Under the pieces are notes generated by a model. It did no database searches, was not told the DNA's origin, and saw only the letters and a program-made list of their open reading frames with translations. From Ooceraea biroi (lineage: Eukaryota > Arthropoda > Insecta > Hymenoptera > Formicidae): a DNA stretch of 64,000 bases. The translations under genes were made by a program, and so were the position numbers. Shown piece after piece: positions 14,853 to 29,441 of the stretch. The stretch is from the NCBI RefSeq assembly GCF_003672135.1, contig NC_039508.1:16999945-17063944 (forward strand). Reading direction: 5' to 3'. Within the stretch, counting starts at the first letter, position 1, and every line of letters begins with the position of its first letter.

Positions 14853-17800
14853 TCGTAGGGGGTCGTGAGTCCCGCGCATTACGGTTGCGTTTTACGGGGC
14901 GCGTAATTGAATTGGTTTATCTTGCCAGCGCCGAAGCCCCGCGAGAGCGATAGAGGAGAGGAGAGTCCAGCCGCGTCTGTGCCGGCGGGCTTTGGCTGCG
15001 ATTCATCAGCGTCACGTCAATGCGTTTCGATGCTGATTTGCGGCCGGCGTAATCACTCTCTTTATTAAATTCCATCATCCCCGGGCGAGCGGGCTGCGCT
15101 CGCCCGCTCGCTCGCTCGCTCGGGTGCGCTCGCGCGACTTGCTCCGGCGCCAATCACGAAAACGTCCGGAACTGCGGTTTGCCCCGGAGCGCCGTTTGAT
15201 CCGCCGTCATCAGAGGTTGCCGCTGCAAACCCACGCTTCGATGATGCACTCGGTTCATCGTTTACTTGCGAGTCGCGCGGTTATCAATTACGGTTTCGCT
15301 TTCCGGCTGCACGCGGCTCCGCAAATTATCATGCGGTATCGAGTGGTGAACGCGAGACTTGTGAACGCCTGGGTCATCTTCATCATTACGCCAATGAAAC
15401 ATTAATTATGCGCAACATTTGCACGAACGTATAAATGTAGGTCTGTAATGCAGACGACTCGCGGATGTTCAAAAAACAAAATTGTTTCCACGGAGTTGTG
15501 TATTATTTTTCATTGTTTTGTTCAGATTAACAACTCGTACTGTTAATAATATCCCTGACATTACAATATTGATACGTTGCGATCGATTATTAAATAAATG
15601 TTACATTATGCTCGCGGAAATCATTAATTTCTATAGAAGCTAATATTTGAAGCTAATGGCTCTTATTATTCGTCTATTCCTTAGCTGTTCGCAGGATCCA
15701 CGGATGCATCGGAAGGCATACTTGATCCAATCAAATCAGACGCAACCTATTTCGCAGCGATCACCCGTTAGGGACTTCTTCGTGGCTTGTGGGTGACAGG
15801 CGATTACTCCGCGGCAGCTGATGGTCATTCATTGACCAAAGAGGGTCATTGTCGTTTAGGGACTGTGGAAGTCGGCGAGAGGGGCGGCTGTCTCGACGGG
15901 CCTCTTGCCTGTAATCATCTGCCAAGCCCCGTTGTTCGGCTACAAAGGACCTGCTACTTAGCTGATCCATTGGCACTGAGATAACAATCTCCGTCGATGT
16001 ACATTACAGCCAAGATTTCTCATGGATCGCGTGTATGCGATCCCCGTGCTAGACAAATTTATCCAACGTCAAAGAAATACCGACATCGCGCGGACTTCTG
16101 TGTTATGCGCCAGTCAGCCGGCACGCCATGATTTCTTGCGCCGCATAAGAAATGGCGATGGGGATGCTAATCCGGACTTGCCATTTGTAACATGAGAACT
16201 TGCGCGCGCACCGCTAAATAAGAATGTAATTACGTGTACGCCCACTTGCACGAATAAGCGATTAACATGCATATATCGCAAGAAGGAGGCAAAAAAATCA
16301 CCGTGTTTCGTGAATTGGATCAATTTGCAAGAATAATATTTTTGTTAAATAACTATTAGTTACCGTTATTTAAAAGGAAAAGGAGAAAGAAGAAAATCAT
16401 TAAAAGAGAATTTTTAAACATTATTAAAATATTGTAAACGGACGCTTATTCTGCTGCTAAGTATTGCTAATCGTGGCCATTCAATAAAGGCAGATAATAA
16501 TCAAGGATCGAGCAGCTTTTACATTCCGCTCTAAAAGTGTGATAAAATTCTAGGCTGAAGACATTTTTCGTAGGAACTACGGAAATAGGCAAACGAAGGA
16601 GAAAGAACGGCAATGCTTATCGGCGCAACGTTGGAGCATGGTCCTATGTAACCGGGTGCACCGACAAAACCGGCTCTCTTCTCACCTTCACGTTATTATT
16701 TTTCCTTGAAATTGCCTCGAAGCTGCCAGCTCCTGGCCACGGAGCCACGGAGTAAGATGATACGTCCCGTCGTGGCCACGGGTAAGCAATAAGGGATGAG
16801 ATAAGACAAGATGGGACCGCAGGATACGAGAATCCGTATTAACTTCCTTCTTTCTTCGAAAGTGGGAAAAGAGGCGGGCCACAAGAGGGGAGGACGACTC
16901 TTAGGACACTAATCGCCATGCCCTGTCGCCGCGGGTTATCGCGCGGAAGGTGGTGCTGGTGGCTGGAACTCGCTTCGTCTTCGTGCATTCTGCTCGCACC
17001 GGTCGTGCAACGTCGAGCCAAATGAGCCCGCTTTCCGTGAAAGGACGCGAGAGCATCGCGGCAAGGTGACGACGAGAGCAAGATCCCGGAGAAGTCGACT
17101 TCTCACGCTCGCTCCCTGAAACGTCAGCGGATACGCGGCACAATTGCGCGGAACGTTTCCATTCGGCTTTCCCGGTCGGCGTCCTACGTTCTGCCTTCCT
17201 CGCGTTTTAGCATACATCCACAATTTCTGTTCTACGTGAGAGAAAAGCGGTTTAATATATGGCGATGGGTATAAGGAAGGGGAGAAACCGTGTTTTGTTA
17301 ATTTTATTAATTACCGTGTTGGACAGTTTCGTCTGCATGCAAAACTTTAATCATGCAGTCACGTGGAATGTATCATGTATTTAGAAAATGATTATATATT
17401 TTTTCACGAAAACGTATGGCTATGATTGGAATAAGAAGTATATATTTTAATATCGTCATATAACGTTGAGAGGAAAGTTTGGTCTTCGTTTAGTAGATTT
17501 CGTTTCACGATTTAGTCTCGAGATTGAGATTTAACTGTGCGCCAAATTAAGTTCAATTGTGCGAGAGCATTCTTATCGACATACCGAACCCAAAAGTACC
17601 TAATGAAATCTACCTAAGCCCGATCCGAGCACTAATGCACCACAATGAGATAATCAGTCTCAACGAAATACCTGAATCCTGAATTCCGCAAGAATTAGGA
17701 GATGAAATCGGGCCGCCATTTTCGGACAAAGCGACGCGGAACAAGGGGCGGGAGTCCCGCTTTGTACTTGAGAGTCCTTAAATCATCGATCAGACCCGTC

Positions 17801-20800
17801 GTTAATTACTAGCGACGAATGCTAGTGATCTCTGCAACTTGGAATACTACGGCTAATTCCCTCTCGAGCGGACGACTGAGATCAGGATCATTACAGACCG
17901 ATTAGACCTTAAGGAATTAATTCGGCTATTGTCTGTGGGATTTCTGTCCGCACCATAAACCCTTTTCATCAAATGTGCGTCGGAAGTCCCGTCGCCTATC
18001 TCGATCGCACTCCAACCCCTTTCTCGTATCGGTTCATTTATTTCCGCCTCGCCCGCGCCGGCGGAGAGTCCTGATCTCTGGTTGCGTGACCGATTACCTT
18101 CCCTTGCCTCTCTCGTTCTCTCCTTCTACCGACGATCGCCGCGAGGATACCGCGAATTAATCTTTAAACGTCTATCACGCAATAAAGCTATCACGGCGAG
18201 GCTCCCACCCCGCTGTCTTTTGTTACACCTCTCGTAATCCGGAAACGACTACTGCTTCGTGGCGAAGGGGGAATTAATTGCTTCACTCGGTATGTTATAC
18301 CAGTCACGAGCGTGGGATAAAAGAGGGCAACAGATGCGTGGAGAGAAAATAGTAAAAAATTCAGTGTGCAAGAGAGCGTTGTTAAGACTGAAAAGGTTCT
18401 TCTAGCGTTGAGAGATGTAATTTTGCACCACGGTGTACAGCCATTCTTGCGATCATTCTGGCGTCTCGGAATTGAAATTGAACGAGAATTGTTCTGCGAA
18501 CTAAAAATGACAGAAAAAAAGTTGCACGTTGATAGCTGGAGAATATTTTTGTTCCTTCGTTCCAAAATCGATGTACGAGTACTTGGCATTTCGTTAGCAT
18601 TGATTTGATATTTCCAAGAAAGGTTTTGAAACTATCGAGACTCTTGGTAACTTGGAAAGAACTGAGATTTTAGCGGCAGCCCAAGACAAAGACAAATATT
18701 GGAACTGTCAAACTAGAAGGGTCCGTTCGCTCCCAAGCGTCTGTTGGAGCCATGAACTTGGGACTTTGAATTATTCGATAACAGAGCGGATCTTCCAGGA
18801 AAATCCTGAATGCAAAACGCGTGCGACTCCCCGAAGAGACGTAAGCAGACATATCGGCCGCGACCCTCGCGTACATGGGGAAGTGCAAAATCATGGCTAC
18901 CCCTTAACTACGAAGACCGTGGAAGAAAGGTCCGGTCCCCGGAGAACGATGAAAGAACCGCATTCCGCGTAAGCGGAGAACCTTCACGACCGCTTGGAGA
19001 TGTGGAACGGCAATACGGGAAGCCCTTAAAACGGAAACCAACGAGCTACCCTCTAAGATTCTTCCAAGACTCGGTCGTATAATCAGCATTGCGCATCACC
19101 ACTGAATTATCGCGGAGGAAAGTTTCGCGATTCTGATTCCAAATTACCTGATTTTTACAAGTTTTATTGTACATCTATTAATTATAAATGTGTGTATTAA
19201 AATAATTTAGATATTAAAACAAATAAAGACTTTTGTAAATTCTCAAAGTTCAAACATTTCTTCAATCTCTTAGATGGCTGTATTGTATAATTTATTTTGT
19301 TTTGCCATGAGCGATCAGACTCTATCGATGCTTAATATTTCGTTATTACAAAGTTGATTTTGAAGGAAAAGCTAAATCTAATACTCTCAAGGCGTCCCAT
19401 ACGACAAGACTAATGGCGACACGGGAAAATGGCAGGATGGATCGGGAAACTGGGAGGTGACGTTTAATCCTACTAAAGTGCCGCGTAAAACTTTATATTT
19501 CGCTATTTTGCGGAGGAGGGATCGGCTCTTTTGTCGCGTCGCGCCAACGCGCGGTAGAGCGGATGGGGGTGCAACTTGGGAGCGCAGCATTGTCACGTCG
19601 TGCCACGTTGTCCCGATCCCCGCGCGCAAGGGTGGCCACGATAACGAAAATCACGACTGGCTGCAGAACCGCCATCGCCACCAGCACCCCCGAGGGATTC
19701 GGCTTCGGTCGGCCGCGAGCAAGCTCGGGCCTTCAAAAACGAATCGCGCGACCCTCCAAATTAGGTTTATCCTACTCCCACGCTCGAAGGGTTGATACGG
19801 CGCCGCGGGTTTGTACAGCCATTCATTGCCTCGCGCGCGGACAAACTTTCTCGCACCCTCGCACCTCCTCAATGCCGTCTCCCGAAGTGTTCCCTTTGAA
19901 AGATGCCTTATCGTCAGCAGAACTCAGCACGGGGAATGATGCGTGGTTATTAAATTTATATCCCCACCGTTTAATGGAAGTATTCCCTCTCAGGAGCGTA
20001 GCCTGAGTCAAGTCTCTTTGTTTCGCAGATTTTAAGTGTCTCAAACTGATCTGTCTACGGTGACACGTATTGTACGTGTCCTCGAATATAACGATGGTAT
20101 AACGATTAATATTATAGAAACGAACAGGAATATCGTGGATAAAATTTGAAATTAAAAATTATCATGCTGTTTACGGGATAATTATGATTTTTAAGGTTCT
20201 TTGAAGTTATTTTAGCGCGCGTAAAATACATTATGCCTCGCTGACTGCAGTCATTTATGTTCTGTGATGTTCCGAGATAATTTATAATCATTATTTTCAA
20301 AGTGACGTAATTTCGACTTGGAGTATCTAATTGAAAAAGGGTATATTACATCTCTTTGCAATGTGACGCGGCTGAAATTTAGTTTCAAAATTTGACTAAC
20401 GTCGCTTTCAAAATAAACGATTCGATTAACCGCTTTTAACATGTAGATTGCAACTCGCAATACGATTATAATTAATTATGCCGACGTATTTAGGATGATT
20501 CGATTATCGTGTGCGCTGTGTTATACAAAAAGGATGCAAAATTAAAATGCTTTATGACACGCGTCAAGAGTCAGCAGATGTAATTTAACATAATCAAGTT
20601 AGCGAAATGTAAAACTACATTATAACAAAGGGCTATCAAATGCAATTTTCGTTATAAGGCAATTTCAAGCTGGAATTACGCGTACAAAAATAAGAGAGAG
20701 CATTCTTAAACGGAGTTTAAATTCAAAATCTTGTTTATTTGCAGTGCAATATTGATGCTGGAAAGAATGCGATTAAATACTCCGTAAAAATAAATATAAT

Positions 20801-23800
20801 ACAGTTTCTGCCAAAGTGCGATCAACTCTGATTACATCACCGAGCGTGCAGCCGGAAGGGCAGAGGATTAATCTAGAATCTGTCCTGCTCAATTCCTCAT
20901 GGGAGTCGAACTAAAAATTAACTGGCTTTCATGTAGGCTCGATATCGCGCGGTTGGTGAGATGAAATGATTGGAAAAGTGGTTGAGGAAAAGTATCACGT
21001 AGAACGTTCATTCGGTGACACTCGCGACGAGCGACCGGGGGTTCCTTCGATTTTCGAGTTTCGAGGGCGCAAAAGGCAGCATAGGGTACAGGGTTGCGGC
21101 GGAGGACAATGCCGTTACCCTCCATGCGTCTCGCGACAATGGGTGCCCCATCCTCCGCCGGGCCGCAGAATGCGCACAAAAGTTGCTCCTCGTGGCGGTC
21201 GCGACGAACGCAGCCGGTGCGCACCCCGTAACGACTCTTCGCCATATGACAAACAACCCTTGCGCACCACGGCGCGGCTTAGCGTCGCGACGCAATAATA
21301 CTTACGGAAGTCCCCGCGACACCGAATCGGATGCCGACTCTCGCAGGTAATTAATTGCTTTCCGATGTGATGTTCGTTTAATGAGAGTACGCGAGAATCT
21401 CGTGAGAGATTTTGGACACAAAAGTCGTCCGGCGTTATGCAGCGTTGCCTTAATCAACCTTGCGGCTCACGAATAGGCTTACAGATGTGTAATAAATAAT
21501 GCAACAAAAAATAAAAATAATAAATTTGAAAAAATAAATCATGTCCATAACGAATGTATAATTTATTTCCGCGAAATAAATGCGACCACTAATTATCGCA
21601 AATTGACTCCACAAGTATACGGAAATGGCGCGGAAACTTACTACCGGCACGCTCGCCGCAAATTTCGGCATTACGTGACGATTTGCCGCGCACGGCCATG
21701 GTAACGTGCGCACTACACGACGTGTACTCATGTAGCAGTCCACTTACGTGTAATCTATTACACGTCGCCGTCATACTAGTCGGTAGTGCCATGCCAAAAG
21801 TTATACGCCGGGCAATGTCGCCAAATTGGTGAAAGGGTTCGTTGCAAACTGAAATGGAGAGGGCACACCGCCGTCTCTCCCCTGTCGGTCGCGTCGTCGC
21901 TGCGTCGTCGAGGGTGGAAGGGCACCACAGCGCTTCTGGGCTACCGTGAACCCTTGGCCGGGACCACCGGTGTACTTGGCAGAGAGTGCTTTTCATCTCC
22001 GTAAATGGACCGGCGGTAAAGCAATTTTGGTACATTACCTATACCTGCTTCGTTCTCCTCCTCCCATTTCCACCCGCCCCCACGTTGCGTCCTACTCAAC
22101 CCCTCGTACCACCCTCGTCTTTCATCTTGCGGGTCGGCCGCTACTCGATCATGGCAAACGCTTGATTTCGATAGGAAGCTCTCGGTAGAAGCCAGACATA
22201 GAGACACCGAGGACTGATTTTGACATCTCGAAAGATAATGCTAGCATTCGCTTTGATCGCGGACGGAGTTGGATGCGGCTGGGAATTGTCTCAGTTGCCT
22301 TTCGTGCTCTTTGAGTTTTCCTGGGTTGCTGAATTTTCGGATATTTGCGCATTCAAACTTTTGGACGTTTTGCTTTTCTGAATTACTGAATTTTAAGATT
22401 CTTAAGCTTTGCGATGTTGGAAACACAATTACATCTACTTGTAAATTCAAAATCTTTTAATATATAAATGCATTAATAAGTATAGTAATTTCAGTAATAG
22501 CAATTTGACCAATGTAGAAAAGATAGCAAAAAGATAACGGTTTTAAAAGAAATAATGTTCAAATGAGTCTCTCGATAAGAAAAGATCGATTCTGAATTGC
22601 CCAAAGAGTCCATAGATGAAAGGGACAGCAGTGAGCTTAGGACGGCACGCGCAATAGAAAACAATCAAGTGTAGTCGATCAAAGAATAGGGAGTCGTGTA
22701 AACGTGACGAAAAACGTTCATACGGTGCTTTATGGCGCGGAAGAATTCAATGGAAATGTTAAGTGGAACATGCTCGTGCTTGAACGCATCGGGGAAATGT
22801 CAGCGGGGATGGAAGAAAATGACCGAAGAGCAACAGAGAGATGCTCGATAAATCGAGATAGACGGCCGTCGTCTCTCCACTTCCTCGAGAAATCTCTCGC
22901 ATCTCCCGTTTGGCTTCACCCTAATCGACCTCCGGGCCCTGTGGAATTCGATCCAATCCATTTCCGGGGGCGGTAGTTTCGCCGTTCGGTACACCTGATC
23001 TCCACCGACGAATCACCCTCAATCGCGCGACGCAACGATCATTATTTAAACGCCGCTACGTCATTGTTTAAGGACCTTTACTGCGAGGTAACGTCCCGCT
23101 TGCCAGACAAATCGTTCGGTTCGAATCTTGGGAATTGCGTACTATTTCTATTAAAACGTCGCCGCGAGAAAAACGACAGGAATTCATACGTCCTCGAAGA
23201 GACACGTGAATGAATTATTTCTGGGAAATAAATTTATCTTGGTCTGTTCAACGTTCTCCTGCCATTTCTAATTCACGCGGTTCACTTTACGTCAACAACA
23301 TTTGCAGATTCTGCATTGCCAGCGATATCTGAGAAGTGGACACACGACGAGGACACACTTCCATTCAGCAAACGCGATGAATCGTTTTTCTCTTCGCTCA
23401 ACGATACGAGATTACTTTTCAAACATATTTCCTGCGTGACAAGGAACTTTTCGCGCTCGCAATAACTAGCGAACGATTCCCTGAGTCATTCGCGTCCACT
23501 ATCTAATCAATGACTCGACCGTTGCGCGTTTATGATGCTGAGAATGATGCATGCGTGTACACTCGGCTGATTCAACGGTCGTATCGTGACTCCCTTGGGT
23601 GTTCTGTCGCGTCGACGCCTAGCTTCGGTTCCGAAGCGCCACTATAACTGATGGACCTTTTATTTAATTACGCGTCGCGCACGCATCTGCGTACCTCCTC
23701 CTCTTCTCTACTCTGTCTTCTCATCGGGCCGCACGTCCGAAACTACGCGCCATGGGTATTCACCCTCCCGCCTCTTTATCGATGATATTGCGACGTGAGA

Positions 23801-26800
23801 GAATCGGCTCTGTAATGCTCGTCGTCCTAAAGCTTCTCTCGTAAAAGCATGTAAGGTCTAATGGAATAACAGAGGTCCTCGTCACTAGTTTAAATAATCC
23901 TAAACTTGCCAGATGGATTATTAATTCACATTTAAGAACTTATTATATAAAAATGTTCTTATTACAGAATTCATCTAAGAAATTCCAAATCTCTTTGACA
24001 AAAATGAAAATAAAGCTAAAATAAAACTAAATAAAAAAAACTAAAAGTCTCTATTTTTGTCTCTATTTTTCTGAGGCTGTTGACAGTTCCTCCTATGTTT
24101 TTCAATCATACCGCTTTAATTCGTCTGAAAACGAACAATAATTAGAGAACCCTTCCTCACGGTACACAATACTTCTATGGAAAAGCAAAGCAATAATTTA
24201 ACGTTCGATCGACCCGATAATTAACGATCGACGATCGAGGCGCGAGGCGGGAAGAGTGTCCATTGGCCGGCAAGATTCAACAAACTGAATGCAGGTATGT
24301 ACACCGCAGTCCGTGAAATTTAATTTCATAAATGGCAATCTGGGATACAGTGCGGCCCATGTTTGTTCATATCCTCGCACGTATAAACATCGGTGGTAGC
24401 GTAATACGTATTTACGCACCCTCTTCGCAGTACAACATCCCGTTCGCTGCCCCGCAACCCCTACCGCCGTAAATCCGATCGCGGATCCGCGTCGAGCAAT
24501 TGTGCTTTCTCGTGGTAGCATCGTGATGAAGCGCGGGCTCTGCCGCGGTAATTCCTCACACATCGTGATTGTTTAATGGACGCGAATTTACGCAACATTC
24601 GCACCGCCGATCGATCTTGATCGGCAACGGAATTCTTGCTCTCGATCGAAGCGAACGAGCAACGGATGATCGGTCATGCGTGCTATTGAACGAAGCGGAT
24701 TCTTTCACGTACGAGCGACCTTCGTAAATGAAGTTACATTTGGTTTGCGATTTGCTCGGGGAGAACCGCGATTGTGACATAAGTACATGAAGGGGATGCC
24801 CGAGAAGGCAAAGAATGAGGGGAACGAATTCTTTGATGTGCCTAGCTATATTTTTATATTATCGTGCGCTGAGTTAGTTATTTTACAACTAAAACTATTA
24901 CATATTTCGTAGCATTTGTTTATTTTACACCTGCATTAGTAAAATATTTAACTTATTTGTAAAATATTTAATATTAATTAGTAAAATAAATAACTGATTA
25001 TATAATTATCTAACAGCAAAAATCAAGTTTTATTATTTAACGATCATCATGGATGTAACAATCGAGTACATTATTGAAGTGGCTTTTCCGTTTTTAGAAA
25101 ACACATTGATTGGTGTATTGCTTTCAATGTTCCACTTAGAAAGAATCGTAACACCAAATATTCATTAACAGTTTTTTCGACCGCGGTGCAACGCAATCTA
25201 CGATGTTTTAGTCGGCGCGGAAGGGAATCCAGACTCGACGCGAAACTCGCGAGCGCTCATTGGAGTAAATAAAATATGATAACGCAAAATATGCCGTGGC
25301 TAGCATACGCATATCTTTTTTTTCCTCGGCTAACGTAAATCCGATCGAAGCGCGGGGAAATGCCGCGCGTAATTCGCACACGATCGGATTTATTTACGCG
25401 CCGGGCGACGCTGTAATTTCGTTGCCGGCGCGATTCATAATGACGAGTAATTGAAACGCGCCGGTTCCGCGCCGCGTTTATTCGCGCGTCAGCGGAGCGA
25501 TTTCGCGATTGACCGACGGAAAGTACCGCACGTAATGGTATCGACGGATTACCGCTTTCTCGCCGGAGTTACGAGCCATCAGGGTGCTTTAGAGGCTCTC
25601 ACCAATACGCCGCTAAAAGAGGAGCGCTGAATAAGCCGCGTCGAAAGCTCCGCTGCGGTGCGGGCAAAGGTTACTTTCAACCATTCACTATGTTGCGTTT
25701 TCTCTTGTGTGTCAAGGGATCAATCCTCATTCACGCGTCACCATTCGTTACCGTTTAAGATAAAATCGTTCCTCATAAATTGTTATTCGAAGAAATGTTT
25801 TTCAACGATCACCTTCGTGGCGTTTCTTGAATTTACAAAAAGCGCAGAGGGAACAAATCGTAAGAATATAAATTTGCATCCTGAGCTCACAATGTTCTCG
25901 CCACGTTGCATCTTGGGGCCATTTGGGCCATCGTAATTTGTGCACTCTCATTTGCGCGCGAAATCTCGAAGCATTTAAGGAACCCTTCACACGGCCAGGA
26001 GATCCTGACGAACGCTCTCGGCGATATCATCGGGTCTGTCTGGCCGCGCCGGTCATTTCCACTGGGTCGCAGCTGCAGAACCAGTTTAGGACCCAGTTCA
26101 CCGACGACCGCGAAATTTCACGCTCGTTATAAACAATCTAGGGCTGCGACAAAAAGAGCTCAACCTTTAAGCGAACGGAAAACCGCAATTTCTCGATGCT
26201 TCAGGCGGTTGAACGAAATAGAGAGAGCAAAAGTGCAACAAGTTAACATTTTTATCGTTAAGTTAACATTTTTAATAATAATTTATATATCCTTTTATTG
26301 TTTTTATAATAATTTAATATATCCCTGTTTTGGGATTCTTATATGGAAGCCATACTTTACAGTAATTTTTCTTATGTAAAGAATATATTTTTTGTGCTAA
26401 TTTACTACCGTCGAGTCTTTATTAAAGCTGAACTTTTATTAATCTTCGATACATTGTGTACGAAATTGTTCAAACCGAAAAATATTTCCTTATTAAAACG
26501 ATGTAACGCGCGATGTATCGATAAAGCGGCTCCTTCGAAGCGAATCTCCGAAAACCGAAACGATAATTTCAATCAACGAGGATCATCCGGATGAACGGGA
26601 CAATCGATATTTACAACGGAGGTTCGTCGAAAAAAAATGGCGCCTCGCTTTAATCCCAGTATATTGTGAGGCCTCACAGCATTGTTGTCACCGTGGATGT
26701 TTTATATGCTCGCGATTTTAGTATCTGCAGATCATCGAGCTGCCGGCGACAGGGTTTTCGGAGTTAATCGGGGTTTAACTTGACGACGGCAAAGCCATCG

Positions 26801-29383
26801 ACTGGTTCGGGACTTAATCGCGCGATGAGACGGCGAAAAATTAATTTTATAACCCGACAATTGACGGCACATGATTATATCTATCGCGAAAAGTAGCGAT
26901 AGTACAAAATTAATTTATAGTCGGAATGTAAAGAGAAATATATTAATATTCATATTTTTAAGCTATTTTGTTAAAATATTTAAGCCAACAATGGTTGTAG
27001 ATATATTATGATAATTTTCGTTAATTTTTTTTATTTTTTAGTTTTGCAACAATTCTCCCACAAACTGCAATGAAAATTGATAAAAGCCTTATGCACTGGC
27101 TAAGAATAAGATTTCATCGAATTTTAACATTCATTGATTATTTCTGGAATTTCTATTGATAATCTTTGATGTTCAATTATATAATAAAAATATATTTCAT
27201 AATTTCCACTTGTGTTTTTATTTTGAACATAATTCGATGCCCGTGCGCTCTATCTTTACGCCGATCATATTCTCCTTCATCAGCATTATATGAGAATGCT
27301 GTTTGGTTTGTTACCGTTGTATTTGCACAGAATCATGGAGTCCAATTATCTAAGGGCGCTGGAGAAAGAATAGAAGGCCGGGGTCCGAGATGCCCACGGG
27401 GCTGTTATTTTACTGGAAAACATCATATCTCGAGATCTTCGAGGGCGTCGTAGTAACTGTTATGGTCACCCAGAGGGACCAAAACCTTGCAATAATATTT
27501 ATAGGTACAAAGTCTACCGTATATGTATAATTAGACGAGTAAACTGTTTTTCTTTCTCTATGCGAAATACAGTCTACTTTATTCTGGATTAAAGAATTTG
27601 TCTACATAAATGGAAGTTCATAAAATTATTCTTTATATTCGAAAATATAAAAGAGATATTGATCGTCCGAAAAGACTTTTATAGAAAAATATTTTATAGA
27701 ACCTTTTCGATTACTCAAAGATTCATGACCTCTTTATTTTAAAAAATTCTATTCGTGGATTTCTACTACCGAGATATGCCAATCATGTGCAATATTATTG
27801 CATTATTTATGTCTTAATCGAAATACCATTCCCCGCCGGTTAATAATTCTTCCATATCATACGATCTTTTTTTGGATATAGCTACTTGTACGGCAATATT
27901 AATTACGCTCCGAATGGGAACTGCAACGCAAGGGTGTAAGTGGATTCGATATAAAAGCGCAAAAGGGGGGAAACAAAGGGATTGGCACTGCAGCACGAAC
28001 ATAAAAATCTATCACCAGACCCTTCTCGAGGAGAACACAGGAGGGATAAAATACCGAGCATGAAGGGTGATCTCTGCAAGAAATCGCTAAAAAAACCTGC
28101 AGATTTATTTTCGAAATTCTCCGACATAATCCAGCAAAGTCGTTCGTTGCTCTTGTATTTAACGAGAAATTAAAGAGCAGTGACAGAAAAAGATAAAAAT
28201 TACAAAAATTTTAATAAAATAAAGAAAGTCACACATGCACGCGCACATAAATATATAGTGTCAAGATACTGTCTTATGGCTTCCATGTCTTCCATTTGCA
28301 AAACCAGGTAAGAAAGAGTGTTCACTGGATAAGGAAGGCCAAAACTTACAGAATCTCGAAACTTGCGATCGTATTCCGCGATTTAGTCACCCTCGACCAT
28401 CACTTTCACCCTTGTCTTCTCCCCCGACCCACAACCGCACCGCTCCGGCGCTACTTACATAATACCTTTAATCAAAACTCAAGCGAGAGGCGAAAACAAA
28501 AGGTCTCGGTGACTTCGGCGTCGCGCCATCGCTCGAACGTAAAAATCCATCAACAGCCCCTCTCGTTGAAACGACTAGAGCCGGGGGCAGAGGGGTAGCG
28601 GCGGAGTACCCGAAGAGAGCGAGAGGCAGCCGCGGGCGAGACGGCAACCCTCTTTTCATACCCTTTTCTATCCCCTCGTACCCCGTCCGCAACAAGCGGT
28701 ATTGACGAAATTGATTGCGGAGGGTGTATAAGCAAGCGCAGCCCCACGTGGGGTAACAGAGCGCGCGGGGGTGAGGATGGCATGCTCTCCTCACTCCGTT
28801 GCCCCCTCTACTCTTTCCCTCGCCACTAAAACGCAAAGGGGTGAGAAAACATTGTTACTAGCAGTTACTCTTGCGCGAGTCCCAACCACCTTTTCAACCA
28901 TCCCCGTTCTCTCAACCCCCGATCCTGTGGCCGTCGCCTTCGATCTTACCCTCGCGATCCACCCGCACGTGTTACGCAGCCCCCGAGGGATGAACGGGAG
29001 AATCGAACGAATGTAGGAAAACGGAGAGAGAGAACGGAAAAGCAGAAGAGAGACGACGAAGAACGTGGTTGAAGCCTCAAGGGCTCGGCGTCGCGACGCA
29101 GACAGCTCCGTTCTTTCATCCTGTTCTCTCCCCTTTCCCCAGCATCACCTTCCAAACGGGGATGCACTCTCCACCCATGTGGTTTAACTTTTCGATGCGA
29201 AATATCGGCGGATGCCTTGAGGGAAGGCGTGCTCGTTTTTGGATAGGTATTTTTTCGTTTATCGGCGATATTTGCTCTTGAATATTTATCGACAATTGTT
29301 GCGAGTGCCTGGCTGCGAATTATTATTCTCGGATTAAATTGCTATTTATGAGTTTCATTTCTTTTTATCGTTCTCTAATAAAA
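14853..29383. other. No supportable gene; non-coding background
   Basis: No gene recognised in 14.5 kb. Open frames of 147-157 codons (plus 19,563-20,006; minus 21,589-22,035; plus 25,906-26,379) have no domain and are overlapped by open frames on the other strand or in other phases. GC/CpG-rich blocks lie near 16,700-17,200, 21,000-21,300 and 28,380-28,950. A CGCT simple repeat lies at 15,096-15,121. An AT-rich patch with repeated GTAAAATATTTAA units is at about 24,880-25,010. Confidence 0.6.
15096..15121. repeat. CGCT tetranucleotide microsatellite
   Basis: Short run of CGCT units (with CCCG interruptions) inside a GC-rich patch. Confidence 0.85.
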
Positions 29384-29430
29384 CTTCATAGATCACTAGC
29401 CATAAATACGGGAAATCGCCAAGAGAGAGA
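29384..29430 (+). repeat. Short dispersed repeat, copy A
   Basis: A ~46-bp segment containing CATAGATCACTAGCCATAAA and then a purine run. It matches 30,604-30,648 in the same orientation at roughly 85% identity. The sequences on either side do not match. It leads directly into the GA run ending at 29,441. It could be a fragment of an interspersed repeat family; two copies are not enough to define one. Confidence 0.65.
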
Positions 29431-29441
29431 GAGAGAGAGAG
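29419..29441. repeat. GA microsatellite
   Basis: An uninterrupted GA dinucleotide run adjoining the dispersed repeat copy A. Confidence 0.9.

Noticed and set aside
23125..23160. GGTTCGAATCT, resembling a tRNA T-arm
   Set aside because: The T-stem does not pair properly and no acceptor or anticodon stem is present.
24880..25010. Possible small foldback element (TTAGTTATTTTAC … GTAAAATAAATAACTGA)
   Set aside because: The arms differ by an indel, no target duplication is visible, and AT-rich low complexity explains the match.
27166..27453. Frame containing RCPCALSL, recalling the CPC motif of P-type ATPases
   Set aside because: The residues around it do not match the ATPase transmembrane motif, and no other ATPase motif is present.
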